Below are positions 24,131 to 31,823 of a DNA stretch of 35,803 bases, piece by piece. Position 1 is the stretch's first letter; the number at the start of each line of letters is the position of its first letter. This DNA is from JAEKLB01 sp050249235. Its GTDB lineage: Bacteria > Actinomycetota > Acidimicrobiia > Acidimicrobiales > CADCSY01. A program made the translations under genes and the position numbers. The notes beneath the pieces are model-generated. The model had not been told where the DNA came from. It did not search any database and saw only the letters and a program-made list of their open reading frames with translations. The DNA lies in NCBI GenBank assembly GCA_050249235.1, contig JBFWQW010000021.1:1-35803 (forward strand). Reading direction: 5' to 3'.

Positions 24131-24784
24131 ATGTCCCTCCGCTTCGCCACCGCCCCGCTCACCGAGCTCTCCGACGACGAGCTCGTCGTCCGCGCGCAGG
24201 GTGGCGACAGCCAGTCCCAGACCGTGCTCCTCGAGCGCTACCGGCGCCTGGTGCGGGCCAAGGGCCGGGGCTTCTTCCTCGTCGGCGGCGACGCGGAGGA
24301 CGTGCAGCAGGAGGCCCTGATCGGCCTCTACAAGGCGATCCGTGACTACCAGATCGACCGCCAGGCGTCGTTCCGGGCCTTCGCCGAGCTCTGCATCACC
24401 CGCCAGATCATCACCGCCATCAAGACGGCCACCCGCCAGAAGCACCAGCCCCTGAACCGGTACGTGTCGATCGCCGCAGCCAAGCCGGGCGACGACGGCG
24501 GCGAGCGGTCCGTCGAGGACCTGCTCGACGACCGGGTGACCAACGACCCGGCCGAGCTCGTGGTCTCGAACGAGCGGGTCGACTCGATGCGGGCGGCCAT
24601 GGCCGAGATGCTCTCGGGGCTCGAGGTCGAGGTGCTCCAGCTCTACGTGGACGGCAAGAGCTACCAGGAGATCAGCGAGATGCTCGGCCGGCACGTGAAG
24701 TCGGTCGACAACGCCCTCCAGCGCATCAAGCGCAAGCTCGACCAGCACCTCCAGGACGAAGAGGACCTCGAGCGCTCGTACTGA
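24131..24784 (+). CDS. sigH: RNA polymerase sigma factor, SigH/Spo0H type
   Basis: A 217-aa sigma-70-family factor. Region 2 is clear (residues about 40-105: LVRAKGRGFFLVGGDAEDVQ, QEALIGLYKAIRDYQ and SFRAFAELCITRQIITAIK), followed by the TRQKHQPLN box found in Firmicutes SigH (Spo0H), and a C-terminal region 4 (VLQLYVDGKSYQEISEMLGR). This is the stationary-phase/competence sigma of Bacillus, but homologues occur in non-sporulating actinobacteria where the role is less clear. The ATG has an AGGAG 6 nt upstream. It follows rlmB as in Bacillus, but rpmG-secE-nusG do not follow it here. Confidence 0.9.
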   Translation: MSLRFATAPLTELSDDELVVRAQGGDSQSQTVLLERYRRLVRAKGRGFFLVGGDAEDVQQEALIGLYKAIRDYQIDRQASFRAFAELCITRQIITAIKTATRQKHQPLNRYVSIAAAKPGDDGGERSVEDLLDDRVTNDPAELVVSNERVDSMRAAMAEMLSGLEVEVLQLYVDGKSYQEISEMLGRHVKSVDNALQRIKRKLDQHLQDEEDLERSY

Positions 24785-24848
24785 CCGCCGCTCCGGTGGC
24801 CGACCCCCCCCACGCTGCGAGTCGCGGGCTGGGTGTCAGGCTTTCCGG

Positions 24849-25158
24849 GTGAGCAACCCTCGGGCCGGCAGGCGAGCGCCGGTGGTCCGGAGAGCTTGCG
24901 CTGCCCCTCGGCCGACCGGCGCCCTCCTGGTCGAGGGCGTCGCCGCCCTCGGCGGCCGTTGCGTCGCCGTCACCGTCCCGGTGGCCCTGGCCGCCACGAT
25001 CTACCGCTTCAACGTTCGCTGGTGGCTCACCGAGCCGTCCACCCTTCGTGCCGTACAGCCGGCTCGAAGAGCTCGAGGCCGGCCTCATGGGTATCGCCGA
25101 GGACCTGGGGTCGGCGACGGAGTCCTGGGTCGTTCGTCAACTGGCCGTCGGTTCCTGA
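24849..25158 (+). pseudogene. Probable frameshifted ORF, unknown family
   Basis: From GTG 24849 a frame with G/C-rich third positions runs to about 25045 (ending ...YRFNVRWWLTEPST). There that frame stops looking coding, and the +1 frame takes over (FVPYSRLEELEAGLMGIAED ...) and runs to a TGA at 25156-25158. Removing one base near 25044-25050 would give a single protein of about 100 residues. No family recognised; the Arg-rich N-terminus is doubtful. It may be a decaying gene, a sequencing error, or chance. This is otherwise a gene-free stretch after sigH. Confidence 0.35.
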
Positions 25159-25161
25159 CCC

Positions 25162-25607
25162 TCACGGGCAGCATCGGCGAGGTTGCCAGCGGCCTTCCGT
25201 CATCGGCGTCAGGACACAGAACTCGTTGCCCTGGGATCGGCGAGCACGATCCACTGGACGTCGGCCTGTCCGATGTCGACCCGGCTCGCTCCGCCTTCGA
25301 GCAGCCGTTCGACCTTGGCCGAATGGTCGTCGTCAGCGGACGTCGCGAGGTCCAGGTGGACGCGGCTCTTCCCCGTCTTCGCATCGGGGACGGGAACGAA
25401 GATCAGGTTGACGTCGTCACGTCCACCTTCGATCTCGACTTCCTCCGGTCCGTCGACCACCACCCGCCAACCCAGCGCGACAGCCCAAAAGCGGGCGAGG
25501 GCGCCCGGGTCCTGTGCATCGACGACGACATGGGCGAGCCGTGTGGTCGTCGGATCCTCGTCCCGATGCGATCGTCGCCGGACACCGGCACCCTCGGGCC
25601 CATCCAC
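25162..25607 (-). pseudogene. VOC (glyoxalase-like) protein with a 3' frameshift
   Basis: The open frame encodes 132 aa beginning near GTG 25607 with TRLAHVVVDAQDPGALARFW, a typical start of a vicinal-oxygen-chelate domain (glyoxalase/bleomycin-resistance superfamily). It ends ...VQWIVLADPRATSSVS. VOC proteins of this type continue DPEGNEFCVL; that continuation (GNEFCVLTP) is present in the next frame and runs to a stop at 25162-25164. One base is missing in the run at 25231-25233 (+ strand ...CCTGGG... where CCTCGGG... would be expected). So it is a recent pseudogene or a sequence error. Substrate unknown. Confidence 0.65.
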
Positions 25608-25840
25608 ACCTCGGCACTTCTACGACCGGCGCACCGGCACCGAAGCCCAAGGTGGGCCCCGCCCGGCGGATACTCGATTGACCACGGCCGACGGTCGGGC
25701 CAGCCTCGTCCCGTGAGTCGCTGAGCCCGATGCAGCCGTTGGCTGCGCCTGACGCACTGCCCGCGAGCGCCCTGTCGGCGTGCTCGCGCCCGGCCATCGT
25801 CCCCTGGTCGCTCCCGCGACCGGTTCAGCAAGGAGCTCAC

Positions 25841-26668
25841 GTGTCGATCTCACTCGATGGGCTGCCGCCGGCCGCAGCCCGCGCCGCCCTCGCGCTCCGC
25901 GACGCGGCCATCGCCATCCTCGCCGACGACCTCGTCGGGATGTGGGTGGACGGCGGCACCACCTTCACCGACCGTCCACTCGTTCCCGGCGACCTCGACG
26001 TGTGCGTCGTCGTCACCAACCTGACGCCGGAGGAGCGTGATCCGGGCAGCTGGCAGGACGACCCGGCGTCGCGCCCGGCCCGACTCGTGGCCGCCCAGCG
26101 GGCCGTCGAGGTGGAGCACGGCCGCACCATCGATGCCGACCACCTGCTGGTCGAGGAGATGGGCGGACATGAGCGACCGGGAGCGGCCTTCTTCGCTGCT
26201 CGGCGCCACAACCGTTGGCCGGTCGTGCGGGCCCACTGGCTGGCCGGTCAGTACGTGCACCTCCACGGTCGACGACCCGAGGACCTCGTTCTCGCCCCGC
26301 GACCCGAGGACATGCGGTGGGCGCTCTCCCGCGAGATCGAGCACCTGGAGCGCCACGTCCACGAGGGCGACGCCGCCGATCCCTACGAGGCGACCTTCGC
26401 CATGTGGAATGGGTGCCGCGTGCTGCACACCCTCGCCACCGGCAGCCCGGTGATCTCCAAGCGATCGGCGGGAGCGTGGGCCCTCACCCACCTTCCCGAG
26501 ACGTGGCATCCCGCCATTCGGGCGGCCGGCCGGGCCTACGACGGCGTCGCCACGGTCGAGGACGACGAGCTGCTGCGGCTCACCATGCCGCCGTTCGTCG
26601 AGATGCTCAGGGACCACCTCCCGTACCCCACGACCCGACCTCCGGGTCTCAAGCCGCGATGGGGTTGA
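25841..26668 (+). CDS. Aminoglycoside nucleotidyltransferase-like protein (ANT/DUF4111 type)
   Basis: A 275-aa protein with an N-terminal nucleotidyltransferase fold (MWVDGGTTFTDRPLVPGDLD, with the D-x-D metal site at DLD) and a C-terminal helical domain whose SKRSAGAWALTHLPETWHP segment matches the SK-x3-A-x-WAL of AadA-type adenylyltransferases. Those enzymes transfer AMP to streptomycin/spectinomycin; whether this one confers resistance is unknown, as environmental DUF4111-like proteins often have no proven substrate. GTG 25841 is preceded by AAGGAG 5 nt upstream; the longer in-frame start at 25730 lacks such a site. It is convergent with the hydrolase downstream. Confidence 0.75.
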   Translation: MSISLDGLPPAAARAALALRDAAIAILADDLVGMWVDGGTTFTDRPLVPGDLDVCVVVTNLTPEERDPGSWQDDPASRPARLVAAQRAVEVEHGRTIDADHLLVEEMGGHERPGAAFFAARRHNRWPVVRAHWLAGQYVHLHGRRPEDLVLAPRPEDMRWALSREIEHLERHVHEGDAADPYEATFAMWNGCRVLHTLATGSPVISKRSAGAWALTHLPETWHPAIRAAGRAYDGVATVEDDELLRLTMPPFVEMLRDHLPYPTTRPPGLKPRWG

Positions 26669-26819
26669 CGGCAGGGCCACCGCTCCGTCGGGACGGATCA
26701 CGTCGACCGCCATCCCACCGTTCCGCTCCCAAACGTGCACCAGGCCGGCGCCTCCATCCCCCGACGCACTTCATCCCCCTTCCACCGTGGGGGCCGCAGG
26801 CGTGATCGACGTGCGGGTG

Positions 26820-27542
26820 TCAGGGCCTTGGAGGGAGTCCTGCGACGGCGAGAATGGCGTCGACGACCGCCCGAGGGTGGACCGCCGCGTCGAGATGCCC
26901 TCCGGTGAATCGTTGCACCGGCCACCCGCGGTCCTCGGCTAGCACGGCGCTCGCTTCGTACAGCTCGCTGAGGCGGACGTAGCCGCGTCGTCCCGACGAC
27001 ATCCAACCGGACGGCACAGATGCCGACCCGTGGAAGTAGGCGAGGGGGAGCTGGGGCATGTCCTCGACGAGTGCGGCGCGGACGGAGGGGTCAGGGACCA
27101 GGCGGGTCATGGCCTCCGGACCCCACCATGACGACCAGGGCGGAAGTCGGTCGCCGACCGCGAGGCGTCGCAGCGACTCCACGAAGTCGGAGTCAGCGAG
27201 CGGGATCGCTCCGTCCTCGGGTGGCAGGTGGGCGTCGACGAAGACGTGCGCCGTGACGCGGGCTCGGCTGGCGGCGCCGATGGCGGGAAGGAGCAGGCCG
27301 GCGCCGCTGTGCCCGACGAGCACAACGTCCCCGGCCGGGAGTTGGGCCGCCGCCGCTGCCACGACGGCGTGCACGTCACCGCTCTGTTGGGCGGCGTCAC
27401 TGAGATTGGGGATCACGACGTGCCAACCGAGGTCATCGAGCACGCTCGCCACGCCCGCCCACGAGGAGTTGCCTGATGGAGCGCTCCTCGAGCGATCTGA
27501 CGCTCCCTCGGTCACGCCGATCGTCACAAAGGCGGTGACCAT
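26820..27542 (-). CDS. Alpha/beta-fold hydrolase
   Basis: A 240-aa single-domain hydrolase. The nucleophile elbow is GHSGAG (VVLVGHSGAGLLLPA), with the likely catalytic His in FTGGHLDAAVHP near the C-terminus. It has no signal peptide or lid domain that I can identify. I chose ATG 27542 because the frame upstream of it overlaps the divergent acetyltransferase gene and reads unlike this family; the start gives MVTAFVTIGVTEG. Substrate cannot be predicted. It is divergent from the GNAT gene with 27 bases between. Confidence 0.8.
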   Translation of the reverse strand: MVTAFVTIGVTEGASDRSRSAPSGNSSWAGVASVLDDLGWHVVIPNLSDAAQQSGDVHAVVAAAAAQLPAGDVVLVGHSGAGLLLPAIGAASRARVTAHVFVDAHLPPEDGAIPLADSDFVESLRRLAVGDRLPPWSSWWGPEAMTRLVPDPSVRAALVEDMPQLPLAYFHGSASVPSGWMSSGRRGYVRLSELYEASAVLAEDRGWPVQRFTGGHLDAAVHPRAVVDAILAVAGLPPRP

Positions 27543-27569
27543 CCATTCCCCGGATGCGACGATCGCGAG

Positions 27570-28091
27570 ATGCCAGGAGCCTTGACCGTGCGCCCAGCCG
27601 GCCCCGGCGATGCCGGGGCCGTCGCCGACCTCAATGTGATCGTTCAAGGCATCCACGCCGCGGCGCACCCGGATCGCTTCCTGGTTCCCGACGCGCAGCG
27701 TGTCGAGCCGGTCTTTCGCGAATGGCTCGAGCCAGGGCATGCGCGGGACTGGCTCCCGGGTCAGGCCGAGACACGCGGCTGGCTGTGCGAGTCGGCTGAA
27801 CGCGAAGCGGTGGGCTACGTCATCGCCGTGAGCCGGGAGCGACCAGAGACGCCCTTCACCTCACCTCAGCGATGGGTCGAGCTCGACCAGATCGCCGTAC
27901 GGGACGACCACCGTGCCGCCGGGGCAGGACGGTCGCTCGTCCTCGCGGTCGTCGAGTGGGCCAGGGAGCTCGGGGTCGACACGCTCGAGCTGACCGTCTG
28001 GGAGTTCAACCAGACGGCCCAGTCGTTCTTCGCCGGGCTCGGCTTCCAGGTCATCCAGCGGCGTCAGGCCTGGCGGATCCCCGACTCGTAG
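27570..28091 (+). CDS. GNAT family N-acetyltransferase
   Basis: A 173-aa acetyl-CoA-dependent acetyltransferase fold. The N-terminal beta strand TVRPAGPGDAGAVADLN is typical. Motif A, which binds the acetyl-CoA pyrophosphate, is ELDQIAVRDDHRAAGAGRSL, and motif B follows in LELTVWEFNQTAQSFFAGLG. The substrate (small molecule, drug or protein N-terminus) is unknown. ATG 27570 is the simplest start; TTG 27582 and GTG 27588 follow AGGAG and are alternatives. It is convergent with the methyltransferase downstream. Confidence 0.85.
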   Translation: MPGALTVRPAGPGDAGAVADLNVIVQGIHAAAHPDRFLVPDAQRVEPVFREWLEPGHARDWLPGQAETRGWLCESAEREAVGYVIAVSRERPETPFTSPQRWVELDQIAVRDDHRAAGAGRSLVLAVVEWARELGVDTLELTVWEFNQTAQSFFAGLGFQVIQRRQAWRIPDS

Positions 28092-28146
28092 GCGGCGCGG
28101 CCGTCGCACCGCACGCCGGGCCGAGCAACCGCGCCGGGGCGGGCGG

Positions 28147-28896
28147 TCACGCGGTCGCGCGCTCCGATGGCCGGCGGTCGTCTCCAAGCCGTCGGCCGAT
28201 GAACATCCCCCGACCGATCAGCCCGGTGTCGTCGTGTTCCACTGTCAGTCCAGCGTCCCGGAAGGCATCCAGGTACTGCCCTGGCGTGTACAGCCCCATC
28301 CGATGTGGCTCGGTGAACTGCTCGACTCCCTCGTCACTGGCGATCGTCCAGTAGAGGTCGAAGGTGCTCACATGCCCTTCGCGACCGTTGACGGACACGC
28401 GGCTCACGGCCAGGCCGTCCGCGTTTGCGGACTCGGCGACTCGATGGCCGAGGTGCCACTGGTCCGGGTGAATCCAGGGCTCGACCAAGAGCAGACCGCC
28501 GACATCGACGTGCGCGGCCATGTTGGCGACGGCGGTTCGCACATCGTCGAGCGTGACCATATAGCCGATGCTGCTGAACAGGCACGTGACCACGTCGAAC
28601 TGCCGACGCAGGCGGAACGTGCGCATGTCACCGAGCTCGAGCGGTACGTCACCGACCAGGGCGCGAGCGCGTCGGAGCATCGCCTGGCTGAGGTCCACGC
28701 CGGCGAGGTCGGTGAAGTGACGGCGCAGGCCGGCGAGGTGAAAACCGGTTCCACATGCGACGTCGAGGAGCGAGCCGCCACCGGGGCACCGCGCATCGAT
28801 CATCGCCACCAAGCGGTCGACCTGGGCGCTGTCGTCACGGCCTCGCGCCGACTGGATGAGGTCATAGGCGTGCGCGCTCCGCTCGTAGGCGTCCAT
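28147..28896 (-). CDS. SAM-dependent methyltransferase, TylM1/DesVI-like
   Basis: A 249-aa class I methyltransferase with the SAM-binding motif SLLDVACGTGFHLAGLRRHF. Many segments resemble the N,N-dimethyltransferases of macrolide aminosugar synthesis (TylM1, DesVI): a Y-x8-YDL start, FSSIGYM after the GDMR acidic loop, GGLLLVEPW with the following W, and a C-terminal GRGMFIGR. Those act on dTDP-3-amino-sugars. No other sugar-nucleotide genes are nearby, so the substrate is open. ATG 28896 follows TACGGT by 6 nt on the minus strand, another leaderless-type start. Confidence 0.82.
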   Translation of the reverse strand: MDAYERSAHAYDLIQSARGRDDSAQVDRLVAMIDARCPGGGSLLDVACGTGFHLAGLRRHFTDLAGVDLSQAMLRRARALVGDVPLELGDMRTFRLRRQFDVVTCLFSSIGYMVTLDDVRTAVANMAAHVDVGGLLLVEPWIHPDQWHLGHRVAESANADGLAVSRVSVNGREGHVSTFDLYWTIASDEGVEQFTEPHRMGLYTPGQYLDAFRDAGLTVEHDDTGLIGRGMFIGRRLGDDRRPSERATA

Positions 28897-28902
28897 CGCC
28901 GA

Positions 28903-28908
28903 ACCGTA
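28903..28908 (-). promoter_or_regulatory. Putative leaderless -10 element TACGGT for the TylM1-like gene
   Basis: On the minus strand TACGGT ends 6 nt before ATG 28896. The 255-base region between this gene and the next one (29152) shows no other gene I can support. Confidence 0.45.
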
Positions 28909-29151
28909 CGGATCTCTCGCCCCGACCGGCCTCGCGTTTCCGCTCGCGCGTACATCGCGACCGACTCAGCCCTCCTCACGGGATTCTTCGGACTCCTCCG
29001 AGCTGCTGTCTCTGAACGTCTGGCTATCCCGAAGGATGCCCGTCGCCTTCTCCGTCCGGAATCGGATCCCGGATCGGCCCGCTCGTCGCTCTCGGCGATG
29101 GCGATCCTCGGCTGGCAGCACGTCGGGCGGCGACGCGTCAAGACTTGCCCG

Positions 29152-29568
29152 GTGACCTCCACCGGATCGCAGTTCAAGCGGTGGGTCTTCTCCCGGCACT
29201 CGCATCCCTGGAGCGCGTGGAGCAGGTGGGCGACGACACCGCTTCTCCTCCTCCCGGTCTGGAACCGGAGTGCAAGGCAGGGGGCTGTCGTCGCGGCGTG
29301 GTTCGCGCTCAATCCCGTCGTCTTCCCGCCACCTCGCGATGACGCCGCCTACTCGACCCGGGCGATTCTCGGCGAAGAGCGATGGCTGGAGGAGCGACCG
29401 GTGTCCCGCGCCTTGGCCATCGACTGCGTGGCGACCGCGGCCCTGCTCGTCGCCGTCGACAGCGCACGCCGTCATCGTCGCTGGCCCATGACGGTCGCGA
29501 CGCTCGGCACGATGAGCGCCGTGCTCTGGTACTGGCGGGAGATGGTCCGCTTCTACGACGCTCGGTGA
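29152..29568 (+). CDS. Small membrane protein resembling DUF6653 family
   Basis: A 138-aa protein with a hydrophobic segment near PLLLLPVW, a second region GAVVAAWFALNPVVFPPP, and a third around ALAIDCVATAALLVAVDSAR, with a final MTVATLGTMSAVLWYW. The conserved-looking HPWSAWSRW, LNPVVFPPP and AILGEERW segments are those of small actinobacterial integral membrane proteins classed as DUF6653, of unknown function. The start is uncertain: GTG 29152 and ATG 29098 are both possible, and none has a good ribosome-binding site. Confidence 0.7.
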   Translation: MTSTGSQFKRWVFSRHSHPWSAWSRWATTPLLLLPVWNRSARQGAVVAAWFALNPVVFPPPRDDAAYSTRAILGEERWLEERPVSRALAIDCVATAALLVAVDSARRHRRWPMTVATLGTMSAVLWYWREMVRFYDAR

Positions 29569-29677
29569 CGACCACCGGTCGCGAGTCGTGCGCAACGAGG
29601 ACCCCACCACGTCCGACGGCGACACCGGCAGACCACGCCGAGATCGGCAGACCGGTCAGCGGTTGGCGCGGCGGACG

Positions 29678-30202
29678 TCAGGGGCCATCGCCGCCGACGG
29701 CGTCGATCTCGGCGCTTGCCGCCCTCCGCAGCTCCTCCCGATCGACACCCATGCGGCGGAGTGCTCTCGTCGTGGGGCCGTGTTCCAGCTCGCTGGCTGC
29801 CCGGAGCACGTGGGCACCGACGATCGATCCTCCACCGCGTCGGGCGTCATCGCCAGCCGACTGGAACAGCTGCCGAGCGGAAGGCTCGCTCCTGTACACA
29901 CCTCCGGGCTTGGTGGGGCCGGGCAACGCCGCCTCGATGCGGTCGTCCGGAGCGTGGATGCCCACCCACTCCAGATCCTCGATCGCTTGTGCATCGAGCG
30001 CGGCGGCGAAGGCCTCCTCCGATGACCCGAGGCGAGCGAGAGCCCGTGACGCTGTTCCGTCGGGCAGGCGCAGTGCGGCGAGCACGAGATGCTCGGCGGC
30101 GGGCTTGTCGCTTCCCCGGGATCGGGCGATCGCCTCGGCTTGCCGCAAGAGCGCACCGATGGTCTTCATCGCGGCGGCCCGCGCCTTCAGCTTCCTGAAC
30201 AT
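29678..30202 (-). CDS. Stand-alone Clp N-terminal domain protein
   Basis: A 174-aa protein made only of Clp-N repeats, without AAA+ domains. Two repeat halves are visible: residues about 10-75 (AIARSRGSDKPAAEHLVLAA ...) and 105-165 (SAGDDARRGGGSIVGAHVLR ...). In ClpC and ClpA this domain docks substrates and adaptors; a free copy could compete with or deliver to the ClpC encoded at 15896-18406. ATG 30202 is preceded by GAAGGAG 7 nt upstream. It is the second gene of an operon with the helix-turn-helix gene 21 bases upstream. Confidence 0.82.
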   Translation of the reverse strand: MFRKLKARAAAMKTIGALLRQAEAIARSRGSDKPAAEHLVLAALRLPDGTASRALARLGSSEEAFAAALDAQAIEDLEWVGIHAPDDRIEAALPGPTKPGGVYRSEPSARQLFQSAGDDARRGGGSIVGAHVLRAASELEHGPTTRALRRMGVDREELRRAASAEIDAVGGDGP

Positions 30203-30223
30203 GACCGAGCTCCTTCGGTGAGA

Positions 30224-30448
30224 TCAGGCACCAGGACGGGTGACACGACGGGCGAACTTCTTGTGGGCCGCCTGTCGGGTCACCCCGAGGGCGGCTGCGA
30301 CGTCAGTCCAGGACCACCCGTTCCCTGCGGCGACGTTGACCGCCGCGAGCTCCAGCCGGTCGGCGAGCTGCCGCAGCGCGACCACAGCGACGAATGCGGC
30401 CTCGGTGTCGGTGGGGTCCGGCACGGTGATCGTCTCGGCGAGCGACAC
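30224..30448 (-). CDS. Small helix-turn-helix DNA-binding protein
   Basis: A 74-aa protein with a C-terminal helix-turn-helix, WSWTDVAAALGVTRQAAHKKFA, and an N-terminal helix, probably a dimeric regulator. GTG 30448 is chosen because a near-consensus promoter places the transcript start at that codon, and a longer frame upstream would run through the promoter. The palindromes over that promoter suggest autoregulation. It is cotranscribed with the Clp-N gene. I know of similar small HTH/Clp-N neighbours in actinobacteria but no described function. Confidence 0.78.
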   Translation of the reverse strand: MSLAETITVPDPTDTEAAFVAVVALRQLADRLELAAVNVAAGNGWSWTDVAAALGVTRQAAHKKFARRVTRPGA

Positions 30449-30453
30449 GGCGC

Positions 30454-30484
30454 CAACGTACGTTGACGCGGCGGGACCGTCAAC
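30454..30484 (-). promoter_or_regulatory. Near-consensus leaderless promoter with nested palindromes
   Basis: On the minus strand TTGACG (30478-30483), 17 bases, TACGTT (30455-30460), 6 bases, then GTG 30448. CAACGTACGTTG (30454-30465) is a perfect 12-bp palindrome covering the -10, and GTTGACG (30462-30468) with CGTCAAC (30478-30484) forms a second dyad covering the -35. Together they look like overlapping operators. Confidence 0.75.
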
Positions 30485-30562
30485 GCAGGTTGGCAAGCGT
30501 GCCGTGGCCCGTCCCGAGATGCCAGGCTGCGATCGCGCCGGATCGCTGGCTCAGGGAGGACA

Positions 30563-30580
30563 GCGCCACCTACGTTGAGC
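30563..30580 (+). promoter_or_regulatory. Operator-like sequence upstream of the GYD gene
   Basis: GCGCCACCTACGTTGAGC resembles the operator at the HTH promoter (GCGCCAACGTACGTTGACG) with a one-base gap and few changes. It lies about 105 bases upstream of the GYD start and could be a second binding site for the HTH protein. Confidence 0.35.
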
Positions 30581-30685
30581 GGGTCGACGCCGCCGGCGCC
30601 ATGCCTGTGGCCGGCAGCACGGCACGTCGCCTGCCCCGCCGCTTGAGCCGGGTCCACATCTCCACCCACGACGAGAGGACCAGCC

Positions 30686-31006
30686 ATGCCCAAGTACCTG
30701 TTCGAAGCGAAGTACACCCCGGAGGGCGTCCGTGGCCTGAAGGACGCCGGCGCGTCCAGCCGGGCCAAGGCGATCGGCGACATGGCGGCCGGCCTCGGCG
30801 GGAGCCTCGAGTCGTTCCACTTCGCCTTCGGCGACGTCGACGCCTACGTGATCGTCGAGCTCCCCGACGACGAGGCGGCCGCCGCAGCCGCCTTCACCGT
30901 CGGTGCGAGCACCGCCACCCAGGTGAAGACCGTGAAGCTCCTGACGCTCGAGGAAGCCGACGCCGCGATCGGGCGCTCGGTGGCGTACCGCCCCCCGGGC
31001 GCTTGA
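30686..31006 (+). CDS. GYD domain-containing protein
   Basis: A 106-aa small alpha/beta protein with the family's N-terminal YLFEAKYTPEGVRGL, the conserved AFGDVDAYVIVELPD (the GYD-like core) and a C-terminal VKLLTLEEADAA. GYD proteins are widespread, often form dimers, and have no agreed function. ATG 30686 has GAGAGGA 9 nt upstream. The preceding 189 bases hold the divergent promoter of the HTH gene and a related operator-like site. Confidence 0.88.
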   Translation: MPKYLFEAKYTPEGVRGLKDAGASSRAKAIGDMAAGLGGSLESFHFAFGDVDAYVIVELPDDEAAAAAAFTVGASTATQVKTVKLLTLEEADAAIGRSVAYRPPGA

Positions 31007-31173
31007 GCGTGCACCGGTGAAGGTCCCACCTTCTGACCCGAGCACCCAAAGGAGCGAAGAGGCGGCAGGTACGCCGCCGTCGAACACCTGGACGGGATCG
31101 TGATCCCGTGCGGTCCGGCATCCCGTGCGCGGTTCGTCGTCGCTCTGGTGGACGGACGTGGGAGGCTGCCGCG

Positions 31174-31689
31174 GTGGAGCTCGTCACCGAGAAGTGGGGT
31201 GGGCGTCCGCACTATCGGGGGCAGGTGCACGTCCTGGGTGATGACGTGCACGGGACCTGGGTGTGGGGACCGGCGGGTCGCTCGATCTCCCGTGGCGGCG
31301 AACCGCTGTTCGTGACCGAGCAGGACGCCCTGATCCTGTTGGTGCCCGAGACCTGGTGGTCGCCGGCCTGGTGGCTCGGTCACCCGGAGGTCGAGGTGTA
31401 CGTGAACATCGGCACGCCGCCTCTGTGGTCGGCGGATCGTGTGAGCTCCACCGATCTCGATCTGGACGTCATCCGGTTCGGCGACGACCGGCTGGAGGTC
31501 GTCGACCGGGACGAGTTCGAGCTTCACCAGCAGGCGTTCGGCTACCCGGAGGAGGTCGTCGCCACCGCCGAACGGGCTGCCACCCTCGTGTTCGAGCTCA
31601 TGGCGGCGAGGGTCCCGCCCTTCGACGGTCGGACGTCGGAGCGATGGGTCGCAGAGGCACGAGCACGGGCGCTCCCACCGCTCCGCTGA
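31174..31689 (+). CDS. DUF402 domain-containing protein
   Basis: A 171-aa protein matching the DUF402 beta-barrel family: WGGRPHYRGQVHVLGDDVHGTW, an aromatic-rich centre (ETWWSPAWWLG), then DLDLDVIRFGDD with acidic residues that bind divalent metal in the nucleoside-diphosphatase members, and a C-terminal helix around EEVVATAERAATLVFELMAA. Such proteins may hydrolyse nucleoside di- or triphosphates, but the actinobacterial ones are uncharacterised. GTG 31174 is chosen for GGGAGG 8 nt upstream and the family N-terminus; a longer frame from 31108 is less likely. Confidence 0.75.
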   Translation: MELVTEKWGGRPHYRGQVHVLGDDVHGTWVWGPAGRSISRGGEPLFVTEQDALILLVPETWWSPAWWLGHPEVEVYVNIGTPPLWSADRVSSTDLDLDVIRFGDDRLEVVDRDEFELHQQAFGYPEEVVATAERAATLVFELMAARVPPFDGRTSERWVAEARARALPPLR

Positions 31690-31823
31690 CCTTGAGGATC
31701 ACGGCTGCGGGCGCCGGGCAGCCCGCGAGGGCGCACTGGCCACTCGACGTCCAACCCCCCCAGGCGCCCACGACACCAGGGCGATGGGCCCGATCGCGTC
31801 CGGCCGCGCCAGTCCCGGCGCCG

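Noticed and set aside
24785..24848. Possible tRNA genes after sigH, expected from the Bacillus-like order
   Set aside because: No cloverleaf, T-loop GTTCGA-like motif or CCA end could be found in this stretch.
25850..26740. Minus-strand frame opposite the nucleotidyltransferase-like gene
   Set aside because: No recognisable domain; the plus strand has a ribosome-binding site and conserved motifs.
26776..26798. CCCCC/GGGGG hairpin between the convergent nucleotidyltransferase and hydrolase genes
   Set aside because: A 5-bp stem with a 9-base loop is too weak to call as a terminator in this base composition.
28234..29151. Long plus-strand frame upstream of the small membrane protein
   Set aside because: Most of it is antisense to the TylM1-like methyltransferase; only the 3' part from about 29152 looks like a family protein.
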